From positions 1 through 6,747 of the forward strand of contig CALFVM010000056.1 of assembly GCA_937928665.1 (NCBI GenBank): DNA of 6,747 nt. Direction: 5' to 3'. The notes beneath the pieces are model-generated. The model was not told the origin of the DNA. It searched no databases and was given only the letters and a program-made list of their open reading frames with translations. This DNA comes from an uncultured Candidatus Methylacidiphilales bacterium. GTDB taxonomy: Bacteria; Verrucomicrobiota; Verrucomicrobiia; Methylacidiphilales; CALFVM01. The position numbers and the translations under genes were made by a program. This document shows positions 1 to 6,381 of the stretch, one piece after another (within the stretch, counting starts at the first letter, position 1; each line of letters opens with the position of its first letter).

Positions 1-637
1 GCGAGATCATCACCGGCAACCGCACCCCCCGCGCCTCAAAGGCGTCCTCAATCGCAAAAAGAGCAGCCTTCAGGTTCAACGTGTCAAAAGTCGTCTCGGG
101 TAGAAGCGCATCCACCCCCCCGTCCAACAGGCCATCCACCTGCTCCCGATACGCACCCACCAGGTCGTCAAAGGTCACCGCACGGAACTCGGGCCGGTTC
201 ACGTCCGGCGACATTGAGGCCGTCCGATTGGTCGGTCCAAGGGCCCCCGCCACAAAACATTTCCTGGCCGGATCAGCCGCCTCCACGGCTGCCGCCGCGC
301 CCCGGGCAATCTGTGCCGCCGCTACGTTCAATTCGTAGGCCAACGACTCCAGCCCATAGTCCGCCTGCGAAATCGCCGTGGCATTAAAGCTGTTGGTCTC
401 AACAACGTCGGATCCTGCCTCAAAATACTTCCGATGGATTTCCGCAATAATCTCCGGACGGGTCAGGCAAAGCAAATCATTATTCCCCTTCAAATCCCGA
501 GGGTAATCCTTGAACCGCTCCCCCCGATAATCGGCCTCCTGCAAACCATACCCCTGGATCATCGTCCCCATGGCACCGTCCAGCAGGGCGATCCGCTGGG
601 AAAAAAGCTCGGGAAGCGTGCGGGATAACCGGCTCAT
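1..637 (-). CDS. metH: Cobalamin-dependent methionine synthase, N-terminal part (5' end of gene; continues past left edge)
   Basis: The 212 visible codons encode the N-terminal homocysteine-binding barrel of methionine synthase (5-methyltetrahydrofolate:homocysteine methyltransferase), a cytoplasmic enzyme of methionine synthesis and methyl-folate recycling. Seen in sequence: DGAMGTMIQ at residues 20-28, GNNDLLCLTRPEII at 51-64, ETNSFNAT at 80-87, GALGPTN at 131-137 and PETTFDT at 180-186, in the order and spacing expected for the MetH homocysteine S-methyltransferase domain. The zinc-binding cysteines, folate, cobalamin and reactivation domains would lie to the left of the window and cannot be checked, so a split or shortened MetH is not excluded. 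The ATG at 635-637 begins MSRLSRTLPELF, about the usual distance before DGAMGT; no good Shine-Dalgarno precedes it (GGGA directly abuts the start). The gene is divergent from pstS, with a strong palindrome 43 bp upstream of the start. Confidence 0.95.
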   Translation of the reverse strand, partial: MSRLSRTLPELFSQRIALLDGAMGTMIQGYGLQEADYRGERFKDYPRDLKGNNDLLCLTRPEIIAEIHRKYFEAGSDVVETNSFNATAISQADYGLESLAYELNVAAAQIARGAAAAVEAADPARKCFVAGALGPTNRTASMSPDVNRPEFRAVTFDDLVGAYREQVDGLLDGGVDALLPETTFDTLNLKAALFAIEDAFEARGVRLPVMIS

Positions 638-679
638 TTCCCGGAGCTTACGCCAAAGCCAACCCCGGGCAAGCACGAA

Positions 680-709
680 AATATCATTCAATCATGATAG
701 AATGATATT
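680..709. promoter_or_regulatory. 30-bp near-perfect palindrome in the metH promoter region, candidate operator
   Basis: Arms AATATCATTC (680-689) and GAATGATATT (700-709) are perfect reverse complements. The centre, 691-698, is itself the palindrome ATCATGAT, so 14 of 15 symmetric pairs match (only 690/699 fails). Its inner edge is 43 bp from the metH start codon. On the minus strand a poor promoter-like pair (TTGGAC at 719-714, CATGAT at 696-691, 17-bp spacer) would overlap it, which suits repression of metH. Regulators of metH that bind AT-rich palindromes, such as the ArsR-family SahR, are known in other bacteria. Assignment to one here is inference, and the site could instead act on pstS or form a hairpin in RNA. 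Confidence 0.5.
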
Positions 710-760
710 GCTTGTCCAAGACCCTCGCAAACCCGACGGAATCGTCGCAACGTTGCCCAA

Positions 761-778
761 TCGTCATCAGTCTGTAAC
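761..778 (+). promoter_or_regulatory. Candidate Pho box (PhoB-type site) upstream of pstS
   Basis: TCGTCATCAGTCTGTAAC matches the Escherichia coli Pho box consensus (CTGTCATAAATCTGTCAC in one reading of its degenerate positions) at 13 of 18 positions. It contains two GT(C/A)A-type half-sites (GTCAT at 763, GTAAC at 774) spaced 11 bp apart, as PhoB dimers require. It lies about 120 bp before the pstS start, in the right orientation. No convincing -10 hexamer follows: TAGGTT at 783-788 is closer than usual, and TTCTCT lies at the classic distance. The consensus may differ in this lineage, so this is a candidate only. Confidence 0.35.
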
Positions 779-840
779 ACACTAGGTTTTCTCTTTCACC
801 GCCTCGGACCCCAGTGGGTCGGGGGTCAAAAAACAAAACC

Positions 841-846
841 AAGGAG
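841..846 (+). promoter_or_regulatory. AAGGAG Shine-Dalgarno-like motif without a well-placed start
   Basis: AAGGAG is the only strong Shine-Dalgarno-like sequence close before any start in this window. The nearest in-frame pstS start codon is TTG at 864, 17 nt downstream and too far for normal use; ATG 882 and ATG 897 are farther still. It could support initiation at TTG 864, act as a standby ribosome site, or be chance. No convincing leader peptide begins at a suitable distance. Confidence 0.25.
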
Positions 847-896
847 ATCCCTCAAGCTCAAGATTGCACTTCAGCAGTCCCATGCTTCCAACCCGT

Positions 897-1868
897 ATGA
901 ATACGCACATCCGCTCGTGCTTGGCCGCTCTGGTGGCCCTCGGCTCCACTGCGAGCCTCGGCTACAGCCAAGCCATTAAAGTTGACCCGAAACTCCCCGA
1001 GTACAAAGCCGTCTCCGGCGTTTCCGGCAACCTCAACTCGGTCGGTTCCGACACCCTCAATAACCTGATGACCCTTTGGGCAGAAGGCTTCAAAGCCGTC
1101 TACCCGAACGTCAACATCCAGATTGAAGGTAAAGGCACCTCCACCGCACCGCCCGCCCTGATCGCTGGCACCTCTCAGCTTGGCCCCATGAGCCGGGAAA
1201 TGAAGTCCAAGGAAATCGACGACTTTGAAAAGAAATTCGGTTACAAGCCGACCGCGATCAAAGTCGCCATCGACGCTCTGGCCGTTTACGTCAACAAAGA
1301 CAACCCCATCAAACAGATGACCATGGCCCAGGTTGACGGCGTGTTCTCCAGCACCCGTAAACTCGGCGGCGAAGCCATCAACACCTGGGGCCAACTCGGG
1401 CTGACGGGCGAGTGGGCTGGCAAAGCCATCTCCCTCTACGGTCGTAACAGTGCCTCTGGCACCTATGGCTTCTTCAAGGACAACGCCCTCGGTGGCGGTG
1501 ACTTCCGTGCCGAAGTTAAAGAACAACCCGGCTCCTCCGCTGTGGTGCAGGGTGTCACCTCCGACTTGGCCGGTATCGGCTACTCCGGAATTGGCTATCG
1601 CACTTCCGGTGTCCGCGCAGTGCCCCTGATCGGCAAAGACGGTAAGCCTTATGAGACGACCCCTGAAAACTGCGCCTCCGGCAAATATCCGCTGGCCCGG
1701 TTCCTCTACGTCTACATCAATAAAGCCCCGAACAAGCCCGCTGACAAGTTGACTGCCGAATTCATCAAGTTCGTTCAGTCCAAGCAGGGCCAGGAAATCG
1801 TCGTCAAAGACGGTTACTTCCCGATGCCAGCCGCGTTCGCTGCGAAAGAAATCAAGCTCGTCGAATAA
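897..1868 (+). CDS. pstS: Periplasmic phosphate-binding protein of the Pst ABC transporter
   Basis: This 323-residue protein is the extracytoplasmic solute-binding subunit that captures inorganic phosphate and hands it to PstC-PstA. Seen in sequence: a signal peptide (MNTHIRS, hydrophobic core at about residues 8-22, likely cleavage after SQA at 24-26); the phosphate-binding loops GSDTL (50-54), KGTSTAP (79-85) and GRNSASGTY (182-190, the R-x-S-x-SGT loop of PstS); AIDALAVYVN (124-133); GIGYSGIGY (226-234); and YPLARFLYVYIN (264-275). The length is close to that of E. coli PstS. The Cys in the signal peptide is too early for a lipobox, so the protein is probably a free periplasmic one. Start choice: ATG 897 gives a tidy signal peptide and the same CAACC..TATGAA context as pstC and pstB. 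ATG 882 and TTG 864 are in-frame alternatives adding 5 and 11 residues. It is the first gene of the operon, with a candidate Pho box upstream and a hairpin downstream. Confidence 0.95.
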   Translation: MNTHIRSCLAALVALGSTASLGYSQAIKVDPKLPEYKAVSGVSGNLNSVGSDTLNNLMTLWAEGFKAVYPNVNIQIEGKGTSTAPPALIAGTSQLGPMSREMKSKEIDDFEKKFGYKPTAIKVAIDALAVYVNKDNPIKQMTMAQVDGVFSSTRKLGGEAINTWGQLGLTGEWAGKAISLYGRNSASGTYGFFKDNALGGGDFRAEVKEQPGSSAVVQGVTSDLAGIGYSGIGYRTSGVRAVPLIGKDGKPYETTPENCASGKYPLARFLYVYINKAPNKPADKLTAEFIKFVQSKQGQEIVVKDGYFPMPAAFAAKEIKLVE

Positions 1869-1882
1869 GCTTGGTCCTTCTG

Positions 1883-1920
1883 GGATATGTCGACCGGGTT
1901 CCAACCCCGGTCGGCTATCC
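1883..1920 (+). promoter_or_regulatory. Intercistronic RNA hairpin between pstS and pstC
   Basis: GGATA (1883-1887) pairs with TATCC (1916-1920). After one bulged T (1888), GTCGACCGGG (1889-1898) pairs with CCCGGTCGGC (1906-1915), with one G-U wobble. The loop is the 7-nt TTCCAAC. This makes a 15-bp, GC-rich stem starting 14 nt after the pstS stop. No run of T follows, so it is not a standard intrinsic terminator. In operons where a binding-protein gene comes first, such hairpins protect the upstream mRNA from 3' exonucleases or attenuate read-through, raising binding protein over permease; that role is inferred here. Confidence 0.6.
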
Positions 1921-2009
1921 ATTCCCTATCGGCAATCCCCTCAGTTGGAACGCATGTTCTCTGCACCGACACAGACCATTCGTTCACCCTGAATCCCGCA
2001 ACCTTTCCT

Positions 2010-4376
2010 ATGAAAACCTACGTCCCCGACCCCAACCGCTTCGAAGCATCCCAAACAACGCTCGTCATCGACCGGTTCATGAACCAATTCATCAAAATCG
2101 GTGGAATTGGTATCATTGTTGTGGTTACCGGGATCTTCATCTTTATCGGCTGGCAGATTCTCCCCCTGTTCCAAGCTGCCAGCGTCAAACTCATGGCCGA
2201 ACACCAGTTCGATCCAAACGACCGGTATGTTCTCCTCGGCCAGGATGAATACGGGGAACTCCCATTCTTGGTGAAGGACGATGGAACCGTCGTCCTCTAC
2301 GATCTCATCGGTGACCGCGGCAAAATCGAACACCCGGTTTCCATACCCGCCGCTGATGCTCCTCCTCCCGCTGAAAGTGCCGAATCCACCCCACAGGGCG
2401 AGGAATCCTCGGCCGCTGCCCCCGCTGCCTCCGACGCCCGGATCACCGCAATCGGCTACAATCACCGCACCTTTGAAGTCCTCTATGGAACCTCTGACGG
2501 GCGGTTTGGAAAATCTCTTATCGAATACCTGCCAAGCTATGGTGCCAAAAACGAGCGCCTCATGACCGCCGAGGTCAAACCCGACTCCGCTTGGCTTCCA
2601 TTTAAAGTTGCCGGAGCCCCCGTTACCCGCGTCGACTTCGGAGATGCCGGCACAAGCAAACTAGCCGCCGCCATTCAGGACGCCGACGGAAAACCCGAAG
2701 TCAGTGCCATTCTCATTGCCCAAGCTGCCTCCCTCTTTGACGTCGGTGAAGCCGAAGTCGCCGCCCTCTTCGACCTGACCGATCAGATCGAGGGCACGCC
2801 CGACTTCATCCTCGTCAATAAAACCGCCGATGGAATCCTCGTCGGCACCCGCGAAGGGACCATCTTCTACTTCTTCCGCACCGGCGAATCCATCGAACTA
2901 CGTCAGAAGTTTGTCCCCTTTGAGGATCTCCCTGAAAAAGGCATCTCCCAGATGAATCTCCTCTTCGGAGACACCTCGGTCGTCCTCACCAATGCCAAGG
3001 GCAACAACCGGGTCTTCAGCCTCTTCATCCCCCCCGGGAAAAACACCCGGCTCTGGCACCAAACCAAACAATTTCCCAGCCTCATCGGACCCGCCGAAAC
3101 CTATAGCCCAAGCGGACGGAACAAAGCCTTCCTCCTCACTGCCGGGAATGAAGCCACACTCCGCTTCTCCACGACCGAAGACGTCCGTTACGACAAAAAA
3201 CTCGATTTCCCCATCAAACTCAGCTCCCTCGGTCTGAAATACGATTCCATCTTCCTCCTCGACGACAAAAACAAGTTCCACACCTACAAACTGGTTGATC
3301 CCCATCCCAACGGCAGCCTCAAATCGATGTTTGCCAAAATCTGGTATGAAGGCTCTCACGAACCCAAATACGAATGGCAATCCACCGGCGGTTCTGACGA
3401 CTTTGAAGCCAAGCTCTCCTTGGTTCCCCTGATCATTGGCACCCTGAAGGGGACCGTCTACGCCATGCTCTTCGCCGTGCCCATCGCCCTGCTCGCCGCC
3501 GTCTACGTCTCTCAATTCGCCCATCCCGACGTCCGGCGCGTGGTCAAACCCACCATGGAAATCATGGCTTCCCTCCCTTCTGTTGTCCTCGGCTTCCTTG
3601 CCGCTCTTTGGCTCGCACCCATTCTCGAGACCCGGGTCCCCTCCATTATGCTCATCTGCATCATGGTCCCGGTTGCGGCCCTGCTCATGGGCCAGGCATG
3701 GAATCTCCTGCCCCCGCGCATCCGCATCTGGATGCAGCAGGGCGGACATGAATGGTGGTTTTTCCTGCCCGTCTTCTTTCTCGTCGCCTGGCTCGGCTGG
3801 ACCCTCGGCCCCGTCTTTGAACAAAACTTCTTCGTTGTCACCGAACCGGACACGGGCCTTCGTATCGCCGACTTCCGCCGCTGGTGGCCGTTAGCCACCG
3901 GCACCGACTTCCAACAGCGGAACTCTCTCGTTGTCGGTTTTGTCATGGGTTTCGCCGTCATCCCCATCATCTTCACCATCACGGAAGACGCCCTCTCCAA
4001 CGTGCCCGGTGCCCTTCGCTCCGGTTCCCTGGCCCTCGGTGCCAGCCGTTGGCAAACCGCCATGCGGATCGTCCTCCCCACCGCCTCAGCCGGGATCTTC
4101 TCCGCCTTGATGATCGGTCTCGGCCGCGCCGTAGGCGAAACCATGATCGTCGTCATGGCTACCGGCAACACCCCTATCATGGAGTGGAATATCTTCTCCG
4201 GGATGCGCACCCTCTCGGCCAACATTGCTGTCGAACTACCCGAAGCCGCTGTCGGAGGGACCCTCTACCGGGCTCTCTTCTTCGGTGCCATGGTCCTCTT
4301 CCTCATGACTTTCCTCGTTAACACCCTCGCCGAAGTGCTTCGCCAGCACCTCCGCGAAAAATACAAAATGGTCTAA
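2010..4376 (+). CDS. pstC: Phosphate ABC transporter permease PstC, long form with a large periplasmic domain
   Basis: At 788 residues this inner-membrane channel subunit is well over twice E. coli PstC (about 320). Layout: cytoplasmic N-terminus (1-30); membrane helix (31-53); a beta-rich periplasmic domain (about 60-440) with repeated strand-and-turn patterns (DGTVVLYDL 91-99, DGRFGKSLIEYL 163-174, DGILVGTREGTIFYFF 274-289) suggesting a beta-propeller-like fold, interrupted by a Pro/Ala/Ser/Glu-rich stretch (112-141); then the MetI-type permease (471-775). The permease has MEIMASLPSVVLGFLAALWLAP (516-537) and the EAA loop EDALSNVP...GSLALGAS...RIVLPTASAGI (659-696) that docks PstB, followed by GRAVGETMIVVMATGNTP (705-722). 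A hydrophobic insertion at about 560-635 is, as I recall, also present in long gammaproteobacterial PstC. ATG 2010 is chosen because the in-frame ATG at 1887 lies in the intercistronic hairpin and codes for an implausible leader, whereas 2010 has the CAACC..TATGAA context. No Shine-Dalgarno is present. Confidence 0.93.
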   Translation: MKTYVPDPNRFEASQTTLVIDRFMNQFIKIGGIGIIVVVTGIFIFIGWQILPLFQAASVKLMAEHQFDPNDRYVLLGQDEYGELPFLVKDDGTVVLYDLIGDRGKIEHPVSIPAADAPPPAESAESTPQGEESSAAAPAASDARITAIGYNHRTFEVLYGTSDGRFGKSLIEYLPSYGAKNERLMTAEVKPDSAWLPFKVAGAPVTRVDFGDAGTSKLAAAIQDADGKPEVSAILIAQAASLFDVGEAEVAALFDLTDQIEGTPDFILVNKTADGILVGTREGTIFYFFRTGESIELRQKFVPFEDLPEKGISQMNLLFGDTSVVLTNAKGNNRVFSLFIPPGKNTRLWHQTKQFPSLIGPAETYSPSGRNKAFLLTAGNEATLRFSTTEDVRYDKKLDFPIKLSSLGLKYDSIFLLDDKNKFHTYKLVDPHPNGSLKSMFAKIWYEGSHEPKYEWQSTGGSDDFEAKLSLVPLIIGTLKGTVYAMLFAVPIALLAAVYVSQFAHPDVRRVVKPTMEIMASLPSVVLGFLAALWLAPILETRVPSIMLICIMVPVAALLMGQAWNLLPPRIRIWMQQGGHEWWFFLPVFFLVAWLGWTLGPVFEQNFFVVTEPDTGLRIADFRRWWPLATGTDFQQRNSLVVGFVMGFAVIPIIFTITEDALSNVPGALRSGSLALGASRWQTAMRIVLPTASAGIFSALMIGLGRAVGETMIVVMATGNTPIMEWNIFSGMRTLSANIAVELPEAAVGGTLYRALFFGAMVLFLMTFLVNTLAEVLRQHLREKYKMV

Positions 4377-4408
4377 CTCCCCTTCCCCCCTCCACCCGGA
4401 TACCCCTT

Positions 4409-6331
4409 ATGCTCCAGCAAAAAGAAAAACTTCCCCAAAAACTGGCCAACGAACGCGCTTCCGGTGAACCGTGGGTTTGGCTCACCGGCATGGGTCTAAC
4501 CGTGGGCCTCCTCATGGTTTTCGCCCTCCTCGCCGTCATCCTTTACAACGGGGTCATGGCCTTCTGGCCCAAACCTGTCGTCTATGTCCAGCTCGAGCCC
4601 AATTCCGAACAGGGCATCCTCGGATCCAACACCATGGGCGGGGAAATTACCGAGCAGCGGTCGCGCCGGGTCCAGCGTCCCGGCCCCGACGGCGACCCCG
4701 TCATTGTGCTCCTGCCCGAATGGCAGCTCCACGTCGGCAACAAAGATAAATATGGGTTCGCCTTCAAATACATCGACCTGGACGATCGCCAGGTCAAAAC
4801 CTACCCAGAAAACGCCCTCAAAATCGAGCGTCTCGAGTATGGTCCCGCGTTCGGCGAACCCGTCAGCCTTAATCTCGACGGTCAGCCCCCGCTCCCCGCC
4901 ACCGCCCCCAACTTCCGCGAAGCTTTCGCCAAAGCCGTCAAAGAGTTCAACGAACGCCGGGCCCGCATCCGCCAAATCGAGAAGTTCGAGATCGGGGACA
5001 TTAACTACGAAATGGATAAACTCCGGCTGCGCGATCGTCGGCTGACCCGTCAGTTCGGCCCCGATAACGTCCCCTCCCGAGAACGGGAAGCCATCGACAC
5101 CGCCCAGGCCAAACTCCAGGATAAATATCAGGTCCTTGCCACCGAAGCTCAAAACCTCCGCGCCCAGCAACAGGCCAGCAAATTGGTCATCAGCCTGCCT
5201 ACCGGTGGAGAAAACATCATCGCGATCGGTGATATCGTCCACTACTACTTCCCCAACCAAATGAGCTTCATCGACCGTTTGGCTCAATTTACCCACGCTG
5301 TCTTCGCCTTCATCGTGGATGAACCGCGCGAAGCCAATATGGAAGGCGGCATCTTCCCCGCCATCTTCGGCACCGCGGCCATGACGCTCCTCCTCAGCAT
5401 TATCGTTACCCCGTTCGGCGTCCTCGCCGCCATCTACCTGCGGGAATACGCCACCCAAGGCCCCTTCGTCCGTGCCGTTCGTATCGCCATCAACAACCTT
5501 GCCGGGGTTCCCTCCATCGTCTTCGGGGTCTTCGGTCTCGGTTTCTTCGTTTACATGGTGGGGGGCTTCATCGACGGCGGCAACCCCACTCCCATGCCCG
5601 CCATGGGCTGGTGGATCACCGCCCTTGCCACCCTGGCCTGCTTCTCCCTCGCCATCGCCGCCAACTTCTTCTTTGGCCAGACCAACAGCCCGGACACCGC
5701 GGCTCTGGTCAAGAAAATCCAGCAGATCTCCCCGGTGCTTTACGTCGTCGGGGGCTGTCTTCTGGCCGTCGCCATCTTCACCTGCCCCTACTTCAGTGGT
5801 CTTCACCAGGATCGCCTCCCCACCCCAACCTTCGGCACCGGCGGCATCCTCTGGTGCGCCCTCACCCTCGCTCTCATGACCGTTCCCGTCGTCATTGTGG
5901 CCACCGAGGAATCCCTCGCCGCCGTTCCCCGGGGCTCCCGCGAAGGCTCCCTCGCCTGCGGCGCATCCAAATGGCAGACCATTCAACGCATTGTTCTTCC
6001 TGCTTCCGCCCCAGGAATTCTCACCGGCCTCATTCTCGCCATGGCCCGCGGAGCTGGTGAGGTTGCACCCCTCATGCTCATCGGCGTGGTCAAACTTGCC
6101 CCCAGCCTGCCTATCGATAACTACTTCCCCTTCGTCCATCTTGATCGCAAATTCATGCACCTCGGCTTCCACATCTTTGACCTCGGCTTCCAATCCCCCG
6201 ACTCTGAAGCTGCCAAGCCCATGGTTTTTGCCACCACCCTCTTCTTGATCATCCTTGTCGTCGTGCTTAACCTCACGGCCATCATCGTGCGCGAGCGCCT
6301 CCGCCGTAAGTTCGCGACTGGAGCCTTCTAA
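4409..6331 (+). CDS. pstA: Phosphate ABC transporter permease PstA, long form with coiled-coil periplasmic domain and extra membrane segments
   Basis: This 640-residue inner-membrane partner of PstC is more than twice E. coli PstA (about 296). Layout: short cytoplasmic N-terminus; first membrane helix (about 24-50); periplasmic region (about 55-310) whose part 168-257 is strongly helical and charged (FREAFAKAVKEFNERRARIRQIEKF..., EREAIDTAQAKLQDKY...), likely a coiled-coil hairpin; then the permease. The permease has GGIFPAIFGTAAMT (313-326), TPFGVLAAIYLREYA (334-348), NLAGVPSIVFGVFGLGFFVY (363-382), the EAA loop (E500 through PASAPGILTG 531-540) that contacts PstB, and ARGAGEVAPLMLIGVVKLAPSLP (546-568). 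Two additional hydrophobic segments at 401-422 and 441-460 sit between conserved permease helices. The N-terminal region resembles the family called DUF3333 in long PstA proteins, from memory. The ATG is 32 nt after pstC in a pyrimidine-rich spacer without Shine-Dalgarno. The stop overlaps an ATG (TAATG, 6329-6333) in frame with pstB. Confidence 0.93.
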   Translation: MLQQKEKLPQKLANERASGEPWVWLTGMGLTVGLLMVFALLAVILYNGVMAFWPKPVVYVQLEPNSEQGILGSNTMGGEITEQRSRRVQRPGPDGDPVIVLLPEWQLHVGNKDKYGFAFKYIDLDDRQVKTYPENALKIERLEYGPAFGEPVSLNLDGQPPLPATAPNFREAFAKAVKEFNERRARIRQIEKFEIGDINYEMDKLRLRDRRLTRQFGPDNVPSREREAIDTAQAKLQDKYQVLATEAQNLRAQQQASKLVISLPTGGENIIAIGDIVHYYFPNQMSFIDRLAQFTHAVFAFIVDEPREANMEGGIFPAIFGTAAMTLLLSIIVTPFGVLAAIYLREYATQGPFVRAVRIAINNLAGVPSIVFGVFGLGFFVYMVGGFIDGGNPTPMPAMGWWITALATLACFSLAIAANFFFGQTNSPDTAALVKKIQQISPVLYVVGGCLLAVAIFTCPYFSGLHQDRLPTPTFGTGGILWCALTLALMTVPVVIVATEESLAAVPRGSREGSLACGASKWQTIQRIVLPASAPGILTGLILAMARGAGEVAPLMLIGVVKLAPSLPIDNYFPFVHLDRKFMHLGFHIFDLGFQSPDSEAAKPMVFATTLFLIILVVVLNLTAIIVRERLRRKFATGAF

Positions 6332-6381
6332 TGGACCCAACCCCTAAATCCGACCCGTCCCAATCCAATCAGCAACCTCTT

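Noticed and set aside
81..785. Plus-strand open frames at 81-338, 434-628 and 570-785.
   Set aside because: The first two lie wholly within minus-strand metH and have no family features; the third overlaps the metH 5' end and control region and its product looks non-coding.
807..827. Short inverted repeat GACCC-CAGT-GGGTC, with alternative pairing to GGGGTC, followed by A-rich sequence.
   Set aside because: The stem is only 5-6 bp. No T-run follows on the plus strand, and on the minus strand the T-run precedes the stem, so it is not a terminator; too weak to call an attenuator.
638..896. SAM or cobalamin riboswitch before metH.
   Set aside because: The metH leader is at most about 80 nt before the palindrome ends, too short, and no conserved riboswitch core such as the B12 box is visible.
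1887..2009. In-frame upstream start for pstC at ATG 1887, adding 41 residues.
   Set aside because: The start lies inside the stem of the intercistronic hairpin, the added peptide is not membrane- or signal-like, and ATG 2010 has the start context shared by the other pst genes.
4496..6340. A 614-codon antisense open frame opposite pstA, with similar frames opposite pstS and pstC.
   Set aside because: They are exact-register shadows rich in Gly, Asp and Glu, explained by avoidance of TTA, CTA and TCA codons in the sense genes, with no recognisable domain.
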